Positions 16,566 to 25,885 of a DNA stretch of 64,000 nucleotides are shown here, piece by piece. Both the position numbers and the translations under genes were made by a program. The notes below the pieces were generated by a model. It made no database searches. It worked only from the letters and a program-made list of their open reading frames with translations, and was not told the DNA's origin. How positions within the stretch are numbered: the stretch's first letter is position 1; every line of letters begins with the position of its first letter. Origin of the DNA: Streptomyces sp. NRRL F-6492 (GTDB taxonomy: Bacteria > Actinomycetota > Actinomycetes > Streptomycetales > Streptomycetaceae); assembly GCF_001280125.1 (NCBI RefSeq), contig NZ_LGEG01000002.1, positions 115,901 through 179,900 on the forward strand, in the 5' to 3' direction.

Positions 16566-17255
16566 ATGGCCACGCTGATCCTCGTCCGGCACGGACGCTC
16601 CACCGCCAACACCTCTGGGATCCTCGCCGGGCGCACGCCCGGGATCGCGCTCGACGAGCGCGGGGCCGCGCAGGCCGCCGCCCTCCCCGGGCGCCTCGCG
16701 GACGTCCCGCTCGCCGCCGCCGTCTCCAGCCCCCTCCAGCGCTGCCGGGAGACGCTGCGGCCCCTCCTCGACGCCCGCCCGGACCTCCCCCTCCACGTCG
16801 AGGACCGGATCAACGAGTGCGACTACGGCGACTGGTCGGGCCGCAAGCTCGCCGAGCTCAACGACGAGCCCCTGATGCAGGTCGTCCAGGCGCACGCCTC
16901 CGCCGCCGCCTTCCCCGGCGGCGAGTCCATGCGCGCCATGCAGAACCGCGCCGTCGAGGCCGTACGGGACTGGAACGCGCGGATCGAGGCCGAGCACGGC
17001 GAGGACGCCTGCTACCTCATGTGCTCGCACGGCGACATCGTCAAGTCGCTCGTGGCCGACGCCCTCGGCCTCCACCTCGACCTCTTCCAGCGCGTCCACG
17101 TCGACCCCTGCTCGGTCACCGTCATCCGCTACACGCGCCTGCGCCCCTTCCTCCTCCGGCTCGGCGACACGGGGGACTTCGCCGGATTCGCCCCCCGTGA
17201 GCACCCCGGCGGCAGCGGGACGGCCGAGGTCGGTGGCGGTGCGGGCGCACCGTGA
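16566..17255 (+). CDS. Histidine phosphatase (phosphoglycerate-mutase-like)
   Basis: A 229-aa member of the branch 1 histidine phosphatase superfamily. The catalytic LVRHGRST is at residues 6-13 with the phospho-accepting histidine at 9. Later residues are SSPLQRCRET (arginine), the acidic INECDYGDWSG and the second histidine in MCSHGDIVK. The length fits a broad phosphatase, not a glycolytic mutase. It heads a conserved run with DUF3090, the SCO1664-family gene and mshC, the same order as Rv2135c to Rv2130c in M. tuberculosis. The physiological substrate is unknown. Confidence 0.85.
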   Translation: MATLILVRHGRSTANTSGILAGRTPGIALDERGAAQAAALPGRLADVPLAAAVSSPLQRCRETLRPLLDARPDLPLHVEDRINECDYGDWSGRKLAELNDEPLMQVVQAHASAAAFPGGESMRAMQNRAVEAVRDWNARIEAEHGEDACYLMCSHGDIVKSLVADALGLHLDLFQRVHVDPCSVTVIRYTRLRPFLLRLGDTGDFAGFAPREHPGGSGTAEVGGGAGAP

Positions 17256-17268
17256 TCCCTTCGCGCAG

Positions 17269-17274
17269 TAGGGT
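17269..17274 (+). promoter_or_regulatory. -10 element upstream of the DUF3090 gene
   Basis: TAGGGT about 49 bp before the GTG start, giving a leader of about 40 nt with its own ribosome-binding site. Confidence 0.4.
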
Positions 17275-17322
17275 GGACGCGCCGTTGTAGTACGACCGTC
17301 GAGACTCAAGGGAGCCGGGAAC

Positions 17323-17913
17323 GTGTCCCGTCAGGTGTTCCTCTACGACCCACCGGAGCGTTTCGTGGCCGGCACGGTCGGGCTGCCTGGCCGCCGTACG
17401 TTCTTCCTCCAGGCGTCCGCCGGCGGCCGGGTCACCAGCGTCGCCCTGGAGAAGATGCAGGTCGCCGCCCTCGCCGAGCGCATCGACGAACTCCTCGACG
17501 AGGTCGTGCGGCGCACCGGCGGCAACGCGCCCGTGCCCGCCGTCGCCCCCTCCGAGACCGCGGACACCGCGCCCCTCGACGTGCCCGTCGAGGAGGAGTT
17601 CCGGGTCGGCACCATGGCGCTCGCCTGGGACGGCGAGGAACAGCGCATGATCGTCGAGGCGCAGGCCCTCGTGGAGCTCGACGCGGACTCCGAGGAGGAC
17701 CTCGCCGAGGCCGAGGAGCGACTGCTCCAGGACGAGGAGAACGGCCCGCCGATGCTCCGGGTCCGCCTCAGCGGCGCCCAGGCCCGGGCCTTCGCCAAGC
17801 GGGCCCTGGACGTGGTCAACGCCGGCCGCCCGCCGTGCCCGCTGTGCAGCCTGCCGCTCGACCCCGAGGGGCACGTCTGCCCCCGCCAGAACGGATACCG
17901 CCGCGGAGCATGA
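17323..17913 (+). CDS. DUF3090 family protein
   Basis: A 196-aa protein of unknown function, conserved in actinobacteria. The N-terminus SRQVFLYDPPERFVAGTVGLPG and the ALEKMQVAALAERIDELLDE helix are family hallmarks. The C-terminus carries a probable zinc ribbon, CPLCSLPLDPEGHVCPR, with three cysteines and a histidine. The GTG start follows GGAG/GGGAA. It overlaps the next gene by ATGA, so the two products are probably made in fixed ratio and may interact. Confidence 0.85.
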   Translation: MSRQVFLYDPPERFVAGTVGLPGRRTFFLQASAGGRVTSVALEKMQVAALAERIDELLDEVVRRTGGNAPVPAVAPSETADTAPLDVPVEEEFRVGTMALAWDGEEQRMIVEAQALVELDADSEEDLAEAEERLLQDEENGPPMLRVRLSGAQARAFAKRALDVVNAGRPPCPLCSLPLDPEGHVCPRQNGYRRGA

Positions 17914-18716
17914 GCAGCAGCCCCCAGACCCTGCCGGGCGCGGAACTGCTCGCCCGCGGTGAGCTGACCGTACGCGGACGGATCCGCGAGGCCTCCAACG
18001 CCGTGCTGTACTGCTCCGTCGCGTACGACGGCCGGGAGGCGGCCTGCGTCTACAAGCCGGTCGCGGGGGAGCGGCCGCTGTGGGACTTCCCCGACGGCAA
18101 CCTCGCCCGGCGCGAGGTCGCCGCGTACGAGGTCTCCGAGGCCACCGGCTGGGGCCTCGTCCCGCCGACGGTGCTGCGCGACGGCCCGTACGGGGAGGGC
18201 ATGGTCCAGCTGTGGATCGAGGCCGACCCCGGGGCGCGGCTCCTGGCCCTCACCGAGGACGAGGAGCCGGGGGAGGGCTGGAAGGCCGTCGGGGAGGCCG
18301 AGGTCGGCGAGGGCCGCACCGCCCTCCTCGTCCACGCGGACACCCCCGGGCTGCGGCGGCTCGCCGTCCTGGACGCCGTCATCAACAACGGCGACCGCAA
18401 GGGCGGCCACCTGCTGCCGGCCCCCGGCGGACACCTGTACGGCATCGACCACGGGGTCACCTTCCACGTCGAGGACAAGCTGCGCACCCTGCTGTGGGGA
18501 TGGGCGGGCGAGGCGCTGCCCGCCGAGGCGGTCGAGGTCCTCGACGGTCTCGACCGGGCCCTGACGCCCGGGGCGCCGCTCGCCACCCGACTGGCCGAAC
18601 TGCTCACCGGCGCCGAGGTGGCGGCGGTACGCGCCCGCGTGGCGGCCCTGCGGGCGGGCGGACACCACCCGGAGCCCTCGGGCCGGTGGCCCGCCCTTCC
18701 CTGGCCGCCTGTCTGA
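17910..18716 (+). CDS. SCO1664-family protein (kinase-fold-like)
   Basis: A 268-aa member of the actinobacterial family named after SCO1664. It has features reminiscent of the PI3/PI4-kinase fold: a lysine in [17 protein letters not shown], an [11 protein letters not shown] segment like a catalytic loop, and GIDHGVTFH in the place of a DxG-type metal loop. I see no proven activity. Translation is coupled to the DUF3090 gene through a four-base overlap. Co-occurrence with mshC suggests a link to thiol metabolism or to protein modification, but this is only inferred. Confidence 0.8.
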   Translation: MSSSPQTLPGAELLARGELTVRGRIREASNAVLYCSVAYDGREAACVYKPVAGERPLWDFPDGNLARREVAAYEVSEATGWGLVPPTVLRDGPYGEGMVQLWIEADPGARLLALTEDEEPGEGWKAVGEAEVGEGRTALLVHADTPGLRRLAVLDAVINNGDRKGGHLLPAPGGHLYGIDHGVTFHVEDKLRTLLWGWAGEALPAEAVEVLDGLDRALTPGAPLATRLAELLTGAEVAAVRARVAALRAGGHHPEPSGRWPALPWPPV

Positions 18717-18909
18717 GAACCGCTGTCCCCGGACCCGCTTCCCGCACCTCGGGACTCCGGTGTCCCAGAGGTTCGACCGAAAAGTTCCGGCCAAGCTGCA
18801 CTCCGGGAAAAGGCGCTCTCCGAGGGGGCGCACGAGTGCATTCGCCCCGCAAGACCGCCTAATCGGTCAAGATCCCGGATCCGGTTCGTATCCGGAACAG
18901 CTGTCCGGT

Positions 18910-18915
18910 TACGCT
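18910..18915 (+). promoter_or_regulatory. -10 element for leaderless mshC
   Basis: TACGCT ends six bases before the ATG at 18922. No ribosome-binding site is present. Confidence 0.45.
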
Positions 18916-18921
18916 CGGGTC

Positions 18922-20151
18922 ATGCATGCCTGGCCCGCTTCTGAGGTCCCCGCCCTTCCCGGCAAGGGCCGCGACCTCCGGATCCACGACACCGCGACCG
19001 GCGGACGAGTCACCCTCGCCCCCGGCCCCGTCGCCCGCATCTACGTCTGCGGCATCACCCCGTACGACGCGACCCACATGGGTCACGCGGCGACCTACAA
19101 CGCGTTCGACCTCGTTCAGCGCGTGTGGCTCGACACCAAGCGGCAGGTTCACTACGTCCAGAACGTGACGGACGTGGACGACCCCCTCCTGGAGCGCGCG
19201 ATCCGCGACGGCGTCGACTGGGTCGGCCTCGCCGAGCGCGAGACCGCCCTCTTCCGCGAGGACATGACCGCCCTGCGGATGCTGCCTCCGCAGCACTACA
19301 TCGGCGCGGTCGAGGCCATACCGGGCATCGTCCCGCTCGTCGAGCGCCTGCGGGACTCCGGCGCCGCCTACGAGCTCGACGGCGACGTCTACTTCTCCGT
19401 CGACGCCGACCCGCACTTCGGCCAGGTCTCGAACTACGACACCGAGCTGATGCGCCACCTCTCGGCCGAGCGCGGCGGCGACCCCGAGCGCCCCGGCAAG
19501 AAGAACCCGCTCGACCCGATGCTCTGGATGGCCGCCCGCGAGGGCGAGCCCAGCTGGGACGGCGGCAGCCTCGGCGCCGGTCGCCCCGGCTGGCACATCG
19601 AGTGCGTCGCCATCGCCCTCGACCACCTCGGCATGGGCTTCGACGTGCAGGGCGGCGGCTCCGACCTGATCTTCCCGCACCACGAGATGGGCGCCTCGCA
19701 CGCCCAGACCCTCACCGGCGAGTTCCCCATGGCCAAGGCGTACGTCCACGCCGGCATGGTCGCCCTCGACGGCGAGAAGATGTCCAAGTCCAGGGGCAAC
19801 CTGGTCTTCGTCTCGAAGCTGCGCCGCGACGGCGTCGACCCGGCCGCCGTCCGGCTCGCGCTCCTCTCCCACCACTACCGCGCCGACTGGGAGTGGACCG
19901 ACCGGGTCCTCCAGGACGCCGTGGAGCGCCTCGGACACTGGCGCGCCGCCGTCTCCCGCCCCGACGGGCCGTCCGCCGACGCCCTCGTCGAGGAGGTCCG
20001 CGAGGCCCTCGCCGACGACCTCGACGCACCGGCCGCGCTCGCCGCGGTCGACCGCTGGGCCGCGCTCCAGGAGGCCGAGGGGGGCACCGACGACTCCGCC
20101 CCCGGACTCGTCTCCCGCACCGTCGACGCGCTCCTGGGCGTCGCCCTGTAG
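18922..20151 (+). CDS. mshC: Cysteine:GlcN-inositol ligase of mycothiol synthesis
   Basis: A 409-aa class I aminoacyl-tRNA-synthetase paralogue that condenses L-cysteine with glucosaminyl-inositol through a cysteinyl-adenylate. The HIGH-like segment is [12 protein letters not shown] (about residues 45-56) and the KMSKS loop is [10 protein letters not shown]. The zinc site is near [16 protein letters not shown] and HHEMGASH. It is shorter than CysRS and lacks the tRNA-binding C-terminal domain, which distinguishes MshC from cysteinyl-tRNA synthetase. The frame extends upstream but has no Shine-Dalgarno sequence, and the -10 element argues for a leaderless start. Confidence 0.93.
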   Translation: MHAWPASEVPALPGKGRDLRIHDTATGGRVTLAPGPVARIYVCGITPYDATHMGHAATYNAFDLVQRVWLDTKRQVHYVQNVTDVDDPLLERAIRDGVDWVGLAERETALFREDMTALRMLPPQHYIGAVEAIPGIVPLVERLRDSGAAYELDGDVYFSVDADPHFGQVSNYDTELMRHLSAERGGDPERPGKKNPLDPMLWMAAREGEPSWDGGSLGAGRPGWHIECVAIALDHLGMGFDVQGGGSDLIFPHHEMGASHAQTLTGEFPMAKAYVHAGMVALDGEKMSKSRGNLVFVSKLRRDGVDPAAVRLALLSHHYRADWEWTDRVLQDAVERLGHWRAAVSRPDGPSADALVEEVREALADDLDAPAALAAVDRWAALQEAEGGTDDSAPGLVSRTVDALLGVAL

Positions 20152-20186
20152 GACACCGGAGCAGTTCCGCACGGCACACACGACAC

Positions 20187-20222
20187 GAGGGAGGGGCGCC
20201 CGGTTCCGGGCGCCCCTCCCTC
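20187..20222. terminator. Bidirectional terminator between mshC and the PAC2 gene
   Basis: Perfect 17-bp stem with a TT loop, flanked by the convergent gene ends. Confidence 0.85.
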
Positions 20223-20230
20223 ACTGCTCG

Positions 20231-21370
20231 TCACTTGCCGGAGTCGTCTCCCGGACCCTCGCCGTCCTTCGGCCCTCCGCCGTCCGGACCATTGCCGTCC
20301 GCACCCTCGCCGGGCGGGTTCTCGCCCGTGGCGCCCCCGTCCGGAACGGACCCGTCGTCCGGCGCGTCCGCATCCGTGACCGACTCCGCATCCGTGACCG
20401 ACTCCGCCCCCGGGACCGACTCCGGTCCCGGCTGTTCCGGCTTCGGCGGGCGGGTGCGGCCGCTGCCGGGGTCCCGCAGGAACGGGGAGTCCCCGCCCTC
20501 CGTCGCGACCCCGGGACCGGGCCCCGCGCCCGGCTCGCGCCGCCGCAGGTACCGCTCGAACTCGCGGGCGATCGCCTCGCCGGACGCCTCGGGAAGCTCC
20601 GCGGTGTCCCGCGCCTCCTCCAGGGTCTGCACGTACTCGGCGACCTCGCTGTCCTCGGCCGCCAGCTGGTCCACGCCCACCTGCCAGGCCCGCGCGTCCT
20701 CGGGCAGCTCGCCCAGCGGGATGCGCAGCCCGATCAGGTCCTCCAGGCGGTTGAGCAGCGCCAGCGTCGCCTTCGGGTTCGGCGGCTGCGACACGTAGTG
20801 CGGCACCGCCGCCCACAGGCTCACGGCCGGCACGCCCGCGTGCGTGCACGCCTCCTGGAGGATGCCCACGATGCCCGTCGGGCCCTCGTACCGGGTCTCC
20901 TCCAGGTCCATCGTGCGCGCCAGGTCGGGATCGGAGGTCACTCCGCTGACCGGCACCGGCCGGGTGTGCGGGGTGTCGCCGAGCAGCGCGCCCAGGATCA
21001 CCACCATCTCCACGCCCAGCTCGTGCGCGAAGGCGAGCAGCTCGTTGCAGAAGGAGCGCCAGCGCATCGAGGGCTCGATCCCGCGCACCAGCACCAGGTC
21101 ACGGGGCTTGTCGCCGCCCACCCGGACCACGGAGAGCCTGGTCGTCGGCCAGGTGATCTTCCGTACGCCGTTGTCCAGGAAGACCGTGGGCCGGTTCACC
21201 TGGAAGTCGTAGTAGTCCTCGGCGTCGAGCGCCGCGAACACCTCGCCCTTCCACTCCCGGTCCAGATGGGCGACCGCGGTGGAGGCGGCGTCCCCGGCGT
21301 CGTTCCAGCCTTCGAACGCGGCCACCATGACCGGGTCGATCAGCTCGGGCACCCCCTCGAGCTCGATCAC
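20231..21370 (-). CDS. PAC2-family protein (proteasome-assembly-chaperone-like)
   Basis: A 379-aa protein. Residues 1 to about 270 form the PAC2 domain (MVAAFEGWNDAGDAASTAV, then GVEMVVILGALLGDTPHTRP and VSLWAAVPHYVSQPPNPKAT), related in fold to eukaryotic proteasome assembly chaperone 2. The final 100 residues are Pro/Gly/Asp-rich and disordered, including a hexapeptide repeat. The GTG start is supported by GGAGG six bases upstream. In M. tuberculosis the homologue also sits within the proteasome neighbourhood, but a role in PrcAB assembly has not been shown and is speculation. Confidence 0.85.
   Translation of the reverse strand: MIELEGVPELIDPVMVAAFEGWNDAGDAASTAVAHLDREWKGEVFAALDAEDYYDFQVNRPTVFLDNGVRKITWPTTRLSVVRVGGDKPRDLVLVRGIEPSMRWRSFCNELLAFAHELGVEMVVILGALLGDTPHTRPVPVSGVTSDPDLARTMDLEETRYEGPTGIVGILQEACTHAGVPAVSLWAAVPHYVSQPPNPKATLALLNRLEDLIGLRIPLGELPEDARAWQVGVDQLAAEDSEVAEYVQTLEEARDTAELPEASGEAIAREFERYLRRREPGAGPGPGVATEGGDSPFLRDPGSGRTRPPKPEQPGPESVPGAESVTDAESVTDADAPDDGSVPDGGATGENPPGEGADGNGPDGGGPKDGEGPGDDSGK
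20371..20424. repeat. 18-bp tandem repeat in the PAC2 gene tail
   Basis: Two exact copies and one diverged copy of an 18-bp unit (CATCCGTGACCGACTCCG), encoding ESVTDA, ESVTDA and ESVPGA in the disordered C-terminal tail. Confidence 0.85.
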
Positions 21371-21511
21371 CCAGCGCCTCCTTCTCGAAGTTCCTGTCGT
21401 ACGGACCAACCTTACGGCTTTCCTGCGGTCCGTCCGCAGCCCCCGGACATCCCCGAAAACCCGTGCGGCCTTGATCGACTACCCAGGAACTCACCTCCGC
21501 ACACGGCGGTG

Positions 21512-22573
21512 TCACTCCTCCCAGAGCGTGCTGGGCGCCTCCCTCCGGACCACCGGCGCGATCTCCTCGGCGAAGCGCTGGAGCGTCTCGGCCTGTTCGG
21601 CCGTCGACTGCCCGAAGGCGTCGACCGTGACGGACTGGAGGTCGTGCCCGTAGTGCTCGTGGTAGCCGAGGATCTTGTCGATGATCTGCTGCGGCGAGCC
21701 GATCAGCTGGGGCCCGTCCGCCACGGCGTCCTCGATCGTGCGGAACGGGGTGTTGTAGCCGGCCTTCCCCTCCAGGTGCGGCCGGAAGCTCTGCCGGATC
21801 CTCGCCTCGTACAGGTCCTTGTAGCGGGTGACCGCCCGCTCGGCGGTGTCGGCGATCAGCAGACCGCCGGAACCGGCCGCCACGCGCGCGTGGGCCGGGT
21901 CGTGCCCGTACTCCTCGAACTTCTCGCGGTAGTGGGCGATGAGCCGCGCGTACGCCTCGCGGGGCTGGATCGCGTTGGCGGTGAAGAGCGGGTCGCCGTG
22001 CTTCGCCGCGAGCTCGGGGGAGTTGAGGCTGGTGGCCGAGCCGTGCCAGATCCGGGGCGGACCGGCGTACGGGCGAGGCACCGTGGTCACGCCCTTCAGG
22101 GCGGGCCGGAACTCGCCCTCCCAGTCGACGCCCTCCTCCGTCCAGAGCCGGCGGAGCAGCTCGTACTTCTCCCTCTGGAGGTCCCACTGCCGCTCCTCGT
22201 CCAGGCCGAAGAGGTCGAAGTGGCCGGCCTCCGCGCCCTTGCCGACGACGAGTTCGATCCGGCCCCGGGAGAGCTGGTCGAGGGTGGCGTAGTCCTCGGC
22301 GACCCGGACCGGGTCCAGGATCGCGACCACGGTCACGCCGGTGAGGAGCCGGATCCGGGTGGTGCGGGCGGCGAGCGCGGCGAGCAGCACGGTCGGGGCC
22401 GAGGAGAGGAACGGGCCCGCGTGCCGTTCACCGACCGCGTACGCGTCGAAGCCCAGCCGTTCGGCGGTCTCGCCGAGCGCGACGACCTGCTCCAGGCGGT
22501 CCGCGGCGGACAGCAGTTCGCCGGTGAGCGGGTGCGGGGAGTGGTGGACGATCGTGAGCACTTGAAACTTCAT
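21512..22573 (-). CDS. LLM-class flavin-dependent monooxygenase
   Basis: A 353-aa luciferase-like TIM barrel of the flavin-dependent type. It carries AVGERHAGPFLSSAPTVLLAALAARTTRIRL-type helices, the ILDPVRVAEDYATLDQLSRGR segment and the IELVVGKGAEAGHFDLFG turn. It differs clearly from the F420-type protein at 13-14 kb. The substrate is unknown. It is transcribed alone, between the glycerol genes and the PAC2 gene. The 141-bp spacer downstream and the 100-bp spacer upstream contain no further gene. Confidence 0.83.
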   Translation of the reverse strand: MKFQVLTIVHHSPHPLTGELLSAADRLEQVVALGETAERLGFDAYAVGERHAGPFLSSAPTVLLAALAARTTRIRLLTGVTVVAILDPVRVAEDYATLDQLSRGRIELVVGKGAEAGHFDLFGLDEERQWDLQREKYELLRRLWTEEGVDWEGEFRPALKGVTTVPRPYAGPPRIWHGSATSLNSPELAAKHGDPLFTANAIQPREAYARLIAHYREKFEEYGHDPAHARVAAGSGGLLIADTAERAVTRYKDLYEARIRQSFRPHLEGKAGYNTPFRTIEDAVADGPQLIGSPQQIIDKILGYHEHYGHDLQSVTVDAFGQSTAEQAETLQRFAEEIAPVVRREAPSTLWEE

Positions 22574-22630
22574 GCTTCAACTCTGCGCGCGGAGTGTTGC
22601 GGGCGTGTGGACGGTGCGTGGCACGCCGAA

Positions 22631-22659
22631 GGGGCGGCCCCCCGAAGGAGAACCGCCCC
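22631..22659 (-). terminator. Terminator of the glpFKD transcript
   Basis: Stem GGGGCGG/CCGCCCC with a 15-nt loop, just past the glpD stop on its strand and followed by TTCGGCG. Confidence 0.55.
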
Positions 22660-22673
22660 CGCTTCCGGGCCGG

Positions 22674-24287
22674 TTACCCGCCCAGCATCGACTCGACCCC
22701 GGCGCGGACCTCGTCCGTCGCCAGACCGCGGATGGTCAGCGTCGTGCGGCGGCGCAGCACGTCGTCGGCCGTCTCGGCCCACTCGTGGTCGCGGGCGTAG
22801 GCGACCTGCGCCCAGATCTCCGGCGCGTCCGGGTGGATGCGGCGGGCGAGCTCCGGGTTCTCGTTCGCCATGCGGGCGATCTCGAAGGAGAGCGAGCCGT
22901 AGTGCGTCGCCAGGTGCCTGGCGGTGTCGGCGGCCATGCGCGGGCCGGGGGCCGGGCCGTCGACGAGCAGCCGGTGGGCGACCGCGTTCGGGTTGGCTAT
23001 GCCGGGCAGCGGCAGCCGCTTCGGCAGCGCGGACACCGGCACGGCCCCCTCGGCGTACTCGCCGAGCGGGTGGCCCGGGAGCCGCTCCAGCTTCTTCATG
23101 ACCGTGCGGCCGATGTGGCGGAAGGTCGTCCACTTGCCGCCGGCCACCGACAGCATCCCGCCGCGGCCCTCGGTCACGACCGTCTCGCGCTTGGCCTTGG
23201 AGGTGTCGCCGGGGCCGCCGGGGAGCACCCGCAGACCGGCGAAGGCGTACGTGACGAGGTCGCGCGACAGCTGCTGGTCGCGGATGGAGAAGGCGGCCTC
23301 GTCCAGGATCTGGGCGGTGTCCTTCTCGGTGACCTCGACCTGGCCGGGGTCGCCCTCGTACTCCTCGTCGGTGGTGCCGAGCAGCAGCATGTCCTCCCAG
23401 GGGAGGGCGAAGGTGATGCGGTACTTGTCGATCGGGGTGGCGAGCGCGGCCTTCCACGGCGAGGTCCGCTTCAGGACCAGGTGCGCGCCCTTGGAGAGGC
23501 GGATGGAGGGGGCCGCGTTCGGGTCCTCCATCCTGCGCAGGTGGTCGACCCACGGGCCGGTCGCGTTGAGGACCAGACGGGCGTTCACGCCGAACTCGTC
23601 GCCGCTGGTGCGGTCCTTCAGCTCGGCGCCGGTGACCCGGCCGCGGGTGAAGCGCAGACCGGTGACCTCGGCGTGGTTGAGGACGGTGGCGCCGGCGTCG
23701 ACCGCGGCGCGGACCGTCATCAGCGCCATCCGGGCGTCGTTCATCTGGTCGTCGCCGTAGACGGCGACGGCCTTCAGGTTGTCGGTCCGCAGCTCCGGCA
23801 CGTCCTGCGCGGCCCTGGCGGGGGAGAGCAGGTGGCCGACGCCGTCGCCGAACGCCGAGAGCGCGGAGTACGCGAAGACGCCGGCGCCCAGCTTGGCCGC
23901 GCCGTGCGGGCCGCCCTTGTAGACGGGCAGGTAGAAGGTGAGGGGGTTGGCGAGGTGCGGGGCCACCTGGCGGGAGACCGCGCGCCGCTCGAAGTGGTTC
24001 TCCGCCACCAGCTTCACCGCACCGGTCTGCAGGTAGCGCAGGCCGCCGTGGAGCAGCTTCGAGGAGGCGGAGGAGGTGGCGCCGGCGAAGTCGCCGGCGT
24101 CCACCAGGGCCACCCGCAGGCCCGACTGCGCGGCGTGCCAGGCGGTGGAGATGCCCAGGATGCCGCCGCCGATCACCAAGAGGTCGTACGTCGCCTTGGA
24201 GAGCTGTTCCCGGGTCTCGGCGCGGCTCGGCAGGGAACCGGCGGCCGGGCGCGTCCCCAGGGCGGGGACGCTCTGCAGGGTGGTCAT
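22674..24287 (-). CDS. glpD: FAD-dependent glycerol-3-phosphate dehydrogenase
   Basis: A 537-aa aerobic sn-glycerol-3-phosphate dehydrogenase that feeds electrons to menaquinone and yields dihydroxyacetone phosphate. The Rossmann FAD motif is LLVIGGGILGISTAWHAA (about residues 37-54). The family patterns GATSSASSKLLHGGLRYLQ, RRAVSRQVAPHLANPL and VAGGKWTTFRHIG follow. The ATG is preceded by GAGGAG, and a GTG three codons earlier overlaps that site and was rejected. It is the third gene of glpF-glpK-glpD. Confidence 0.95.
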   Translation of the reverse strand: MTTLQSVPALGTRPAAGSLPSRAETREQLSKATYDLLVIGGGILGISTAWHAAQSGLRVALVDAGDFAGATSSASSKLLHGGLRYLQTGAVKLVAENHFERRAVSRQVAPHLANPLTFYLPVYKGGPHGAAKLGAGVFAYSALSAFGDGVGHLLSPARAAQDVPELRTDNLKAVAVYGDDQMNDARMALMTVRAAVDAGATVLNHAEVTGLRFTRGRVTGAELKDRTSGDEFGVNARLVLNATGPWVDHLRRMEDPNAAPSIRLSKGAHLVLKRTSPWKAALATPIDKYRITFALPWEDMLLLGTTDEEYEGDPGQVEVTEKDTAQILDEAAFSIRDQQLSRDLVTYAFAGLRVLPGGPGDTSKAKRETVVTEGRGGMLSVAGGKWTTFRHIGRTVMKKLERLPGHPLGEYAEGAVPVSALPKRLPLPGIANPNAVAHRLLVDGPAPGPRMAADTARHLATHYGSLSFEIARMANENPELARRIHPDAPEIWAQVAYARDHEWAETADDVLRRRTTLTIRGLATDEVRAGVESMLGG

Positions 24288-24314
24288 GTCGCTCACTCCT
24301 CTTACTGCTCGCTC

Positions 24315-25850
24315 TTACTGCTCGTCGGATTCGTCTTCGAGCCAGCCCATGGAACGCTCGACGGCCTTCAGCCAGCTCTTGTACTCGCGGTCGCGCTTGT
24401 CGGCGTCCATGCGGGGGGTCCATTCGGCGGCCCGCCGCCAGTTGGCGCGCAGCGCGTCGGTGTCCGGCCAGAAGCCGACGGCCAGGCCGGCGGCGTAGGC
24501 GGCGCCGAGGCAGGTGGTCTCGGCCACCATGGGGCGCACGACGGGCGCGTCCACGAAGTCCGAGAGGGTCTGCATCAGCAGGTTGTTGGAGGTCATGCCG
24601 CCGTCGACCTTGAGCGCGGCCAGCTCGACGCCGGAGTCCTTCGTCATGGCGTCGGCGATCTCGCGGGTCTGCCAGGCGGTGGCCTCCAGGACGGCGCGGG
24701 CGATGTGCGCCTTGGTGACGTACCGGGTGAGGCCGGCGATGACGCCGCGCGCGTCGGAGCGCCAGTACGGGGCGAACAGGCCGGAGAAGGCCGGGACGAA
24801 GTAGGCGCCGCCGTTGTCCTCGACCGAGGACGCGAGGGTCTCGATCTCGGCGGCGGACTTGATCAGGCCCATCTGGTCGCGCATCCACTGCACCAGGGAG
24901 CCGGTGACGGCGATCGAGCCCTCCAGGGCGTAGACCGGCTTCTCGTCGCCGATCCGGTAGCCGACCGTGGTCAGCAGGCCGCTGTAGGAGTTGATCACCT
25001 TGTCGCCGGTGTTCATCAGCATGAAGGTGCCGGTGCCGTACGTGGACTTGGCCTCGCCCTCGGCGAAACACGTCTGGCCGAACAGGGCGGCCTGCTGGTC
25101 GCCGAGCGCGGAGGCGACCGGGACGCCGTCCAGGACGCCGCCCTTGACCGTGCCGTACACCTCGGCGGAGGAGCGGATCTCCGGCAGCACGGCGACCGGG
25201 ACCTCCATGGACTGCAGGATGCGCTCGTCCCACGCCATCTCGTGGAGGTTCATCAGCATGGTGCGGGAGGCGTTGGTGACGTCGGTGACGTGCACGCCGC
25301 CGTCGACGCCGCCGGTCAGGTTCCAGATGACCCAGGAGTCCATGGTGCCGAAGAGGATGTCGCCGCGCTCGGCGCGCTCGCGCAGGCCCTCGACGTTGTC
25401 GAGCAGCCAGCGGACCTTGGGGCCGGAGAAGTACGAGGCGAGGGGGAGGCCGGTCTCGCGGCGGAAGCGGTCCTGGCCGACGTTGCGGCCGAGCTCCCGG
25501 CAGAGGGCGTCGGTGCGGGTGTCCTGCCAGACGAGGGCGTTGTGGACGGGCTCGCCGGTGTGCTTGTCCCACAGCAGCGTGGTCTCGCGCTGGTTGGTGA
25601 TGCCGATGGCCTTGACGTCGGCGGCGGTGATCTCCGCCTTTTCCAGGGCGCCGGCGACGACCTCCTGGACGTTGGTCCAGATCTCGGCGGCGTCGTGCTC
25701 CACCCAGCCCGGCTTCGGGAAGATCTGCTCGTGCTCCTTCTGGTCGACGGAGACGATCCGGCCGTCCTTGTCGAAGACGATGCAGCGGGAGGAGGTGGTG
25801 CCCTGGTCGATGGCGGCGATGAAGGGGCCGGAGGTGTGGGCGTCGGTCAC
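24315..25850 (-). CDS. glpK: Glycerol kinase
   Basis: A 511-aa FGGY-family ATP-dependent kinase that makes sn-glycerol-3-phosphate. It shows [14 protein letters not shown] at the N-terminus, [27 protein letters not shown] and WQDTRT. The ATPase-fold [12 protein letters not shown] is in the C-terminal half. The GTG start has GGAG seven bases upstream. The family FGGY pattern is present as [12 protein letters not shown]. It lies between glpF and glpD, with 27 bp to glpD, and is part of the GylR-controlled operon. Confidence 0.96.
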   Translation of the reverse strand: MTDAHTSGPFIAAIDQGTTSSRCIVFDKDGRIVSVDQKEHEQIFPKPGWVEHDAAEIWTNVQEVVAGALEKAEITAADVKAIGITNQRETTLLWDKHTGEPVHNALVWQDTRTDALCRELGRNVGQDRFRRETGLPLASYFSGPKVRWLLDNVEGLRERAERGDILFGTMDSWVIWNLTGGVDGGVHVTDVTNASRTMLMNLHEMAWDERILQSMEVPVAVLPEIRSSAEVYGTVKGGVLDGVPVASALGDQQAALFGQTCFAEGEAKSTYGTGTFMLMNTGDKVINSYSGLLTTVGYRIGDEKPVYALEGSIAVTGSLVQWMRDQMGLIKSAAEIETLASSVEDNGGAYFVPAFSGLFAPYWRSDARGVIAGLTRYVTKAHIARAVLEATAWQTREIADAMTKDSGVELAALKVDGGMTSNNLLMQTLSDFVDAPVVRPMVAETTCLGAAYAAGLAVGFWPDTDALRANWRRAAEWTPRMDADKRDREYKSWLKAVERSMGWLEDESDEQ

Positions 25851-25885
25851 GGTGTGCTCCAAGGGAAGTCTGGAAGAAGGACGGC

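Noticed and set aside
18922..20151. mshC as cysteinyl-tRNA synthetase
   Set aside because: The protein lacks the C-terminal tRNA-binding domain, has the MshC-type length and pattern, and sits in the conserved mshC context.
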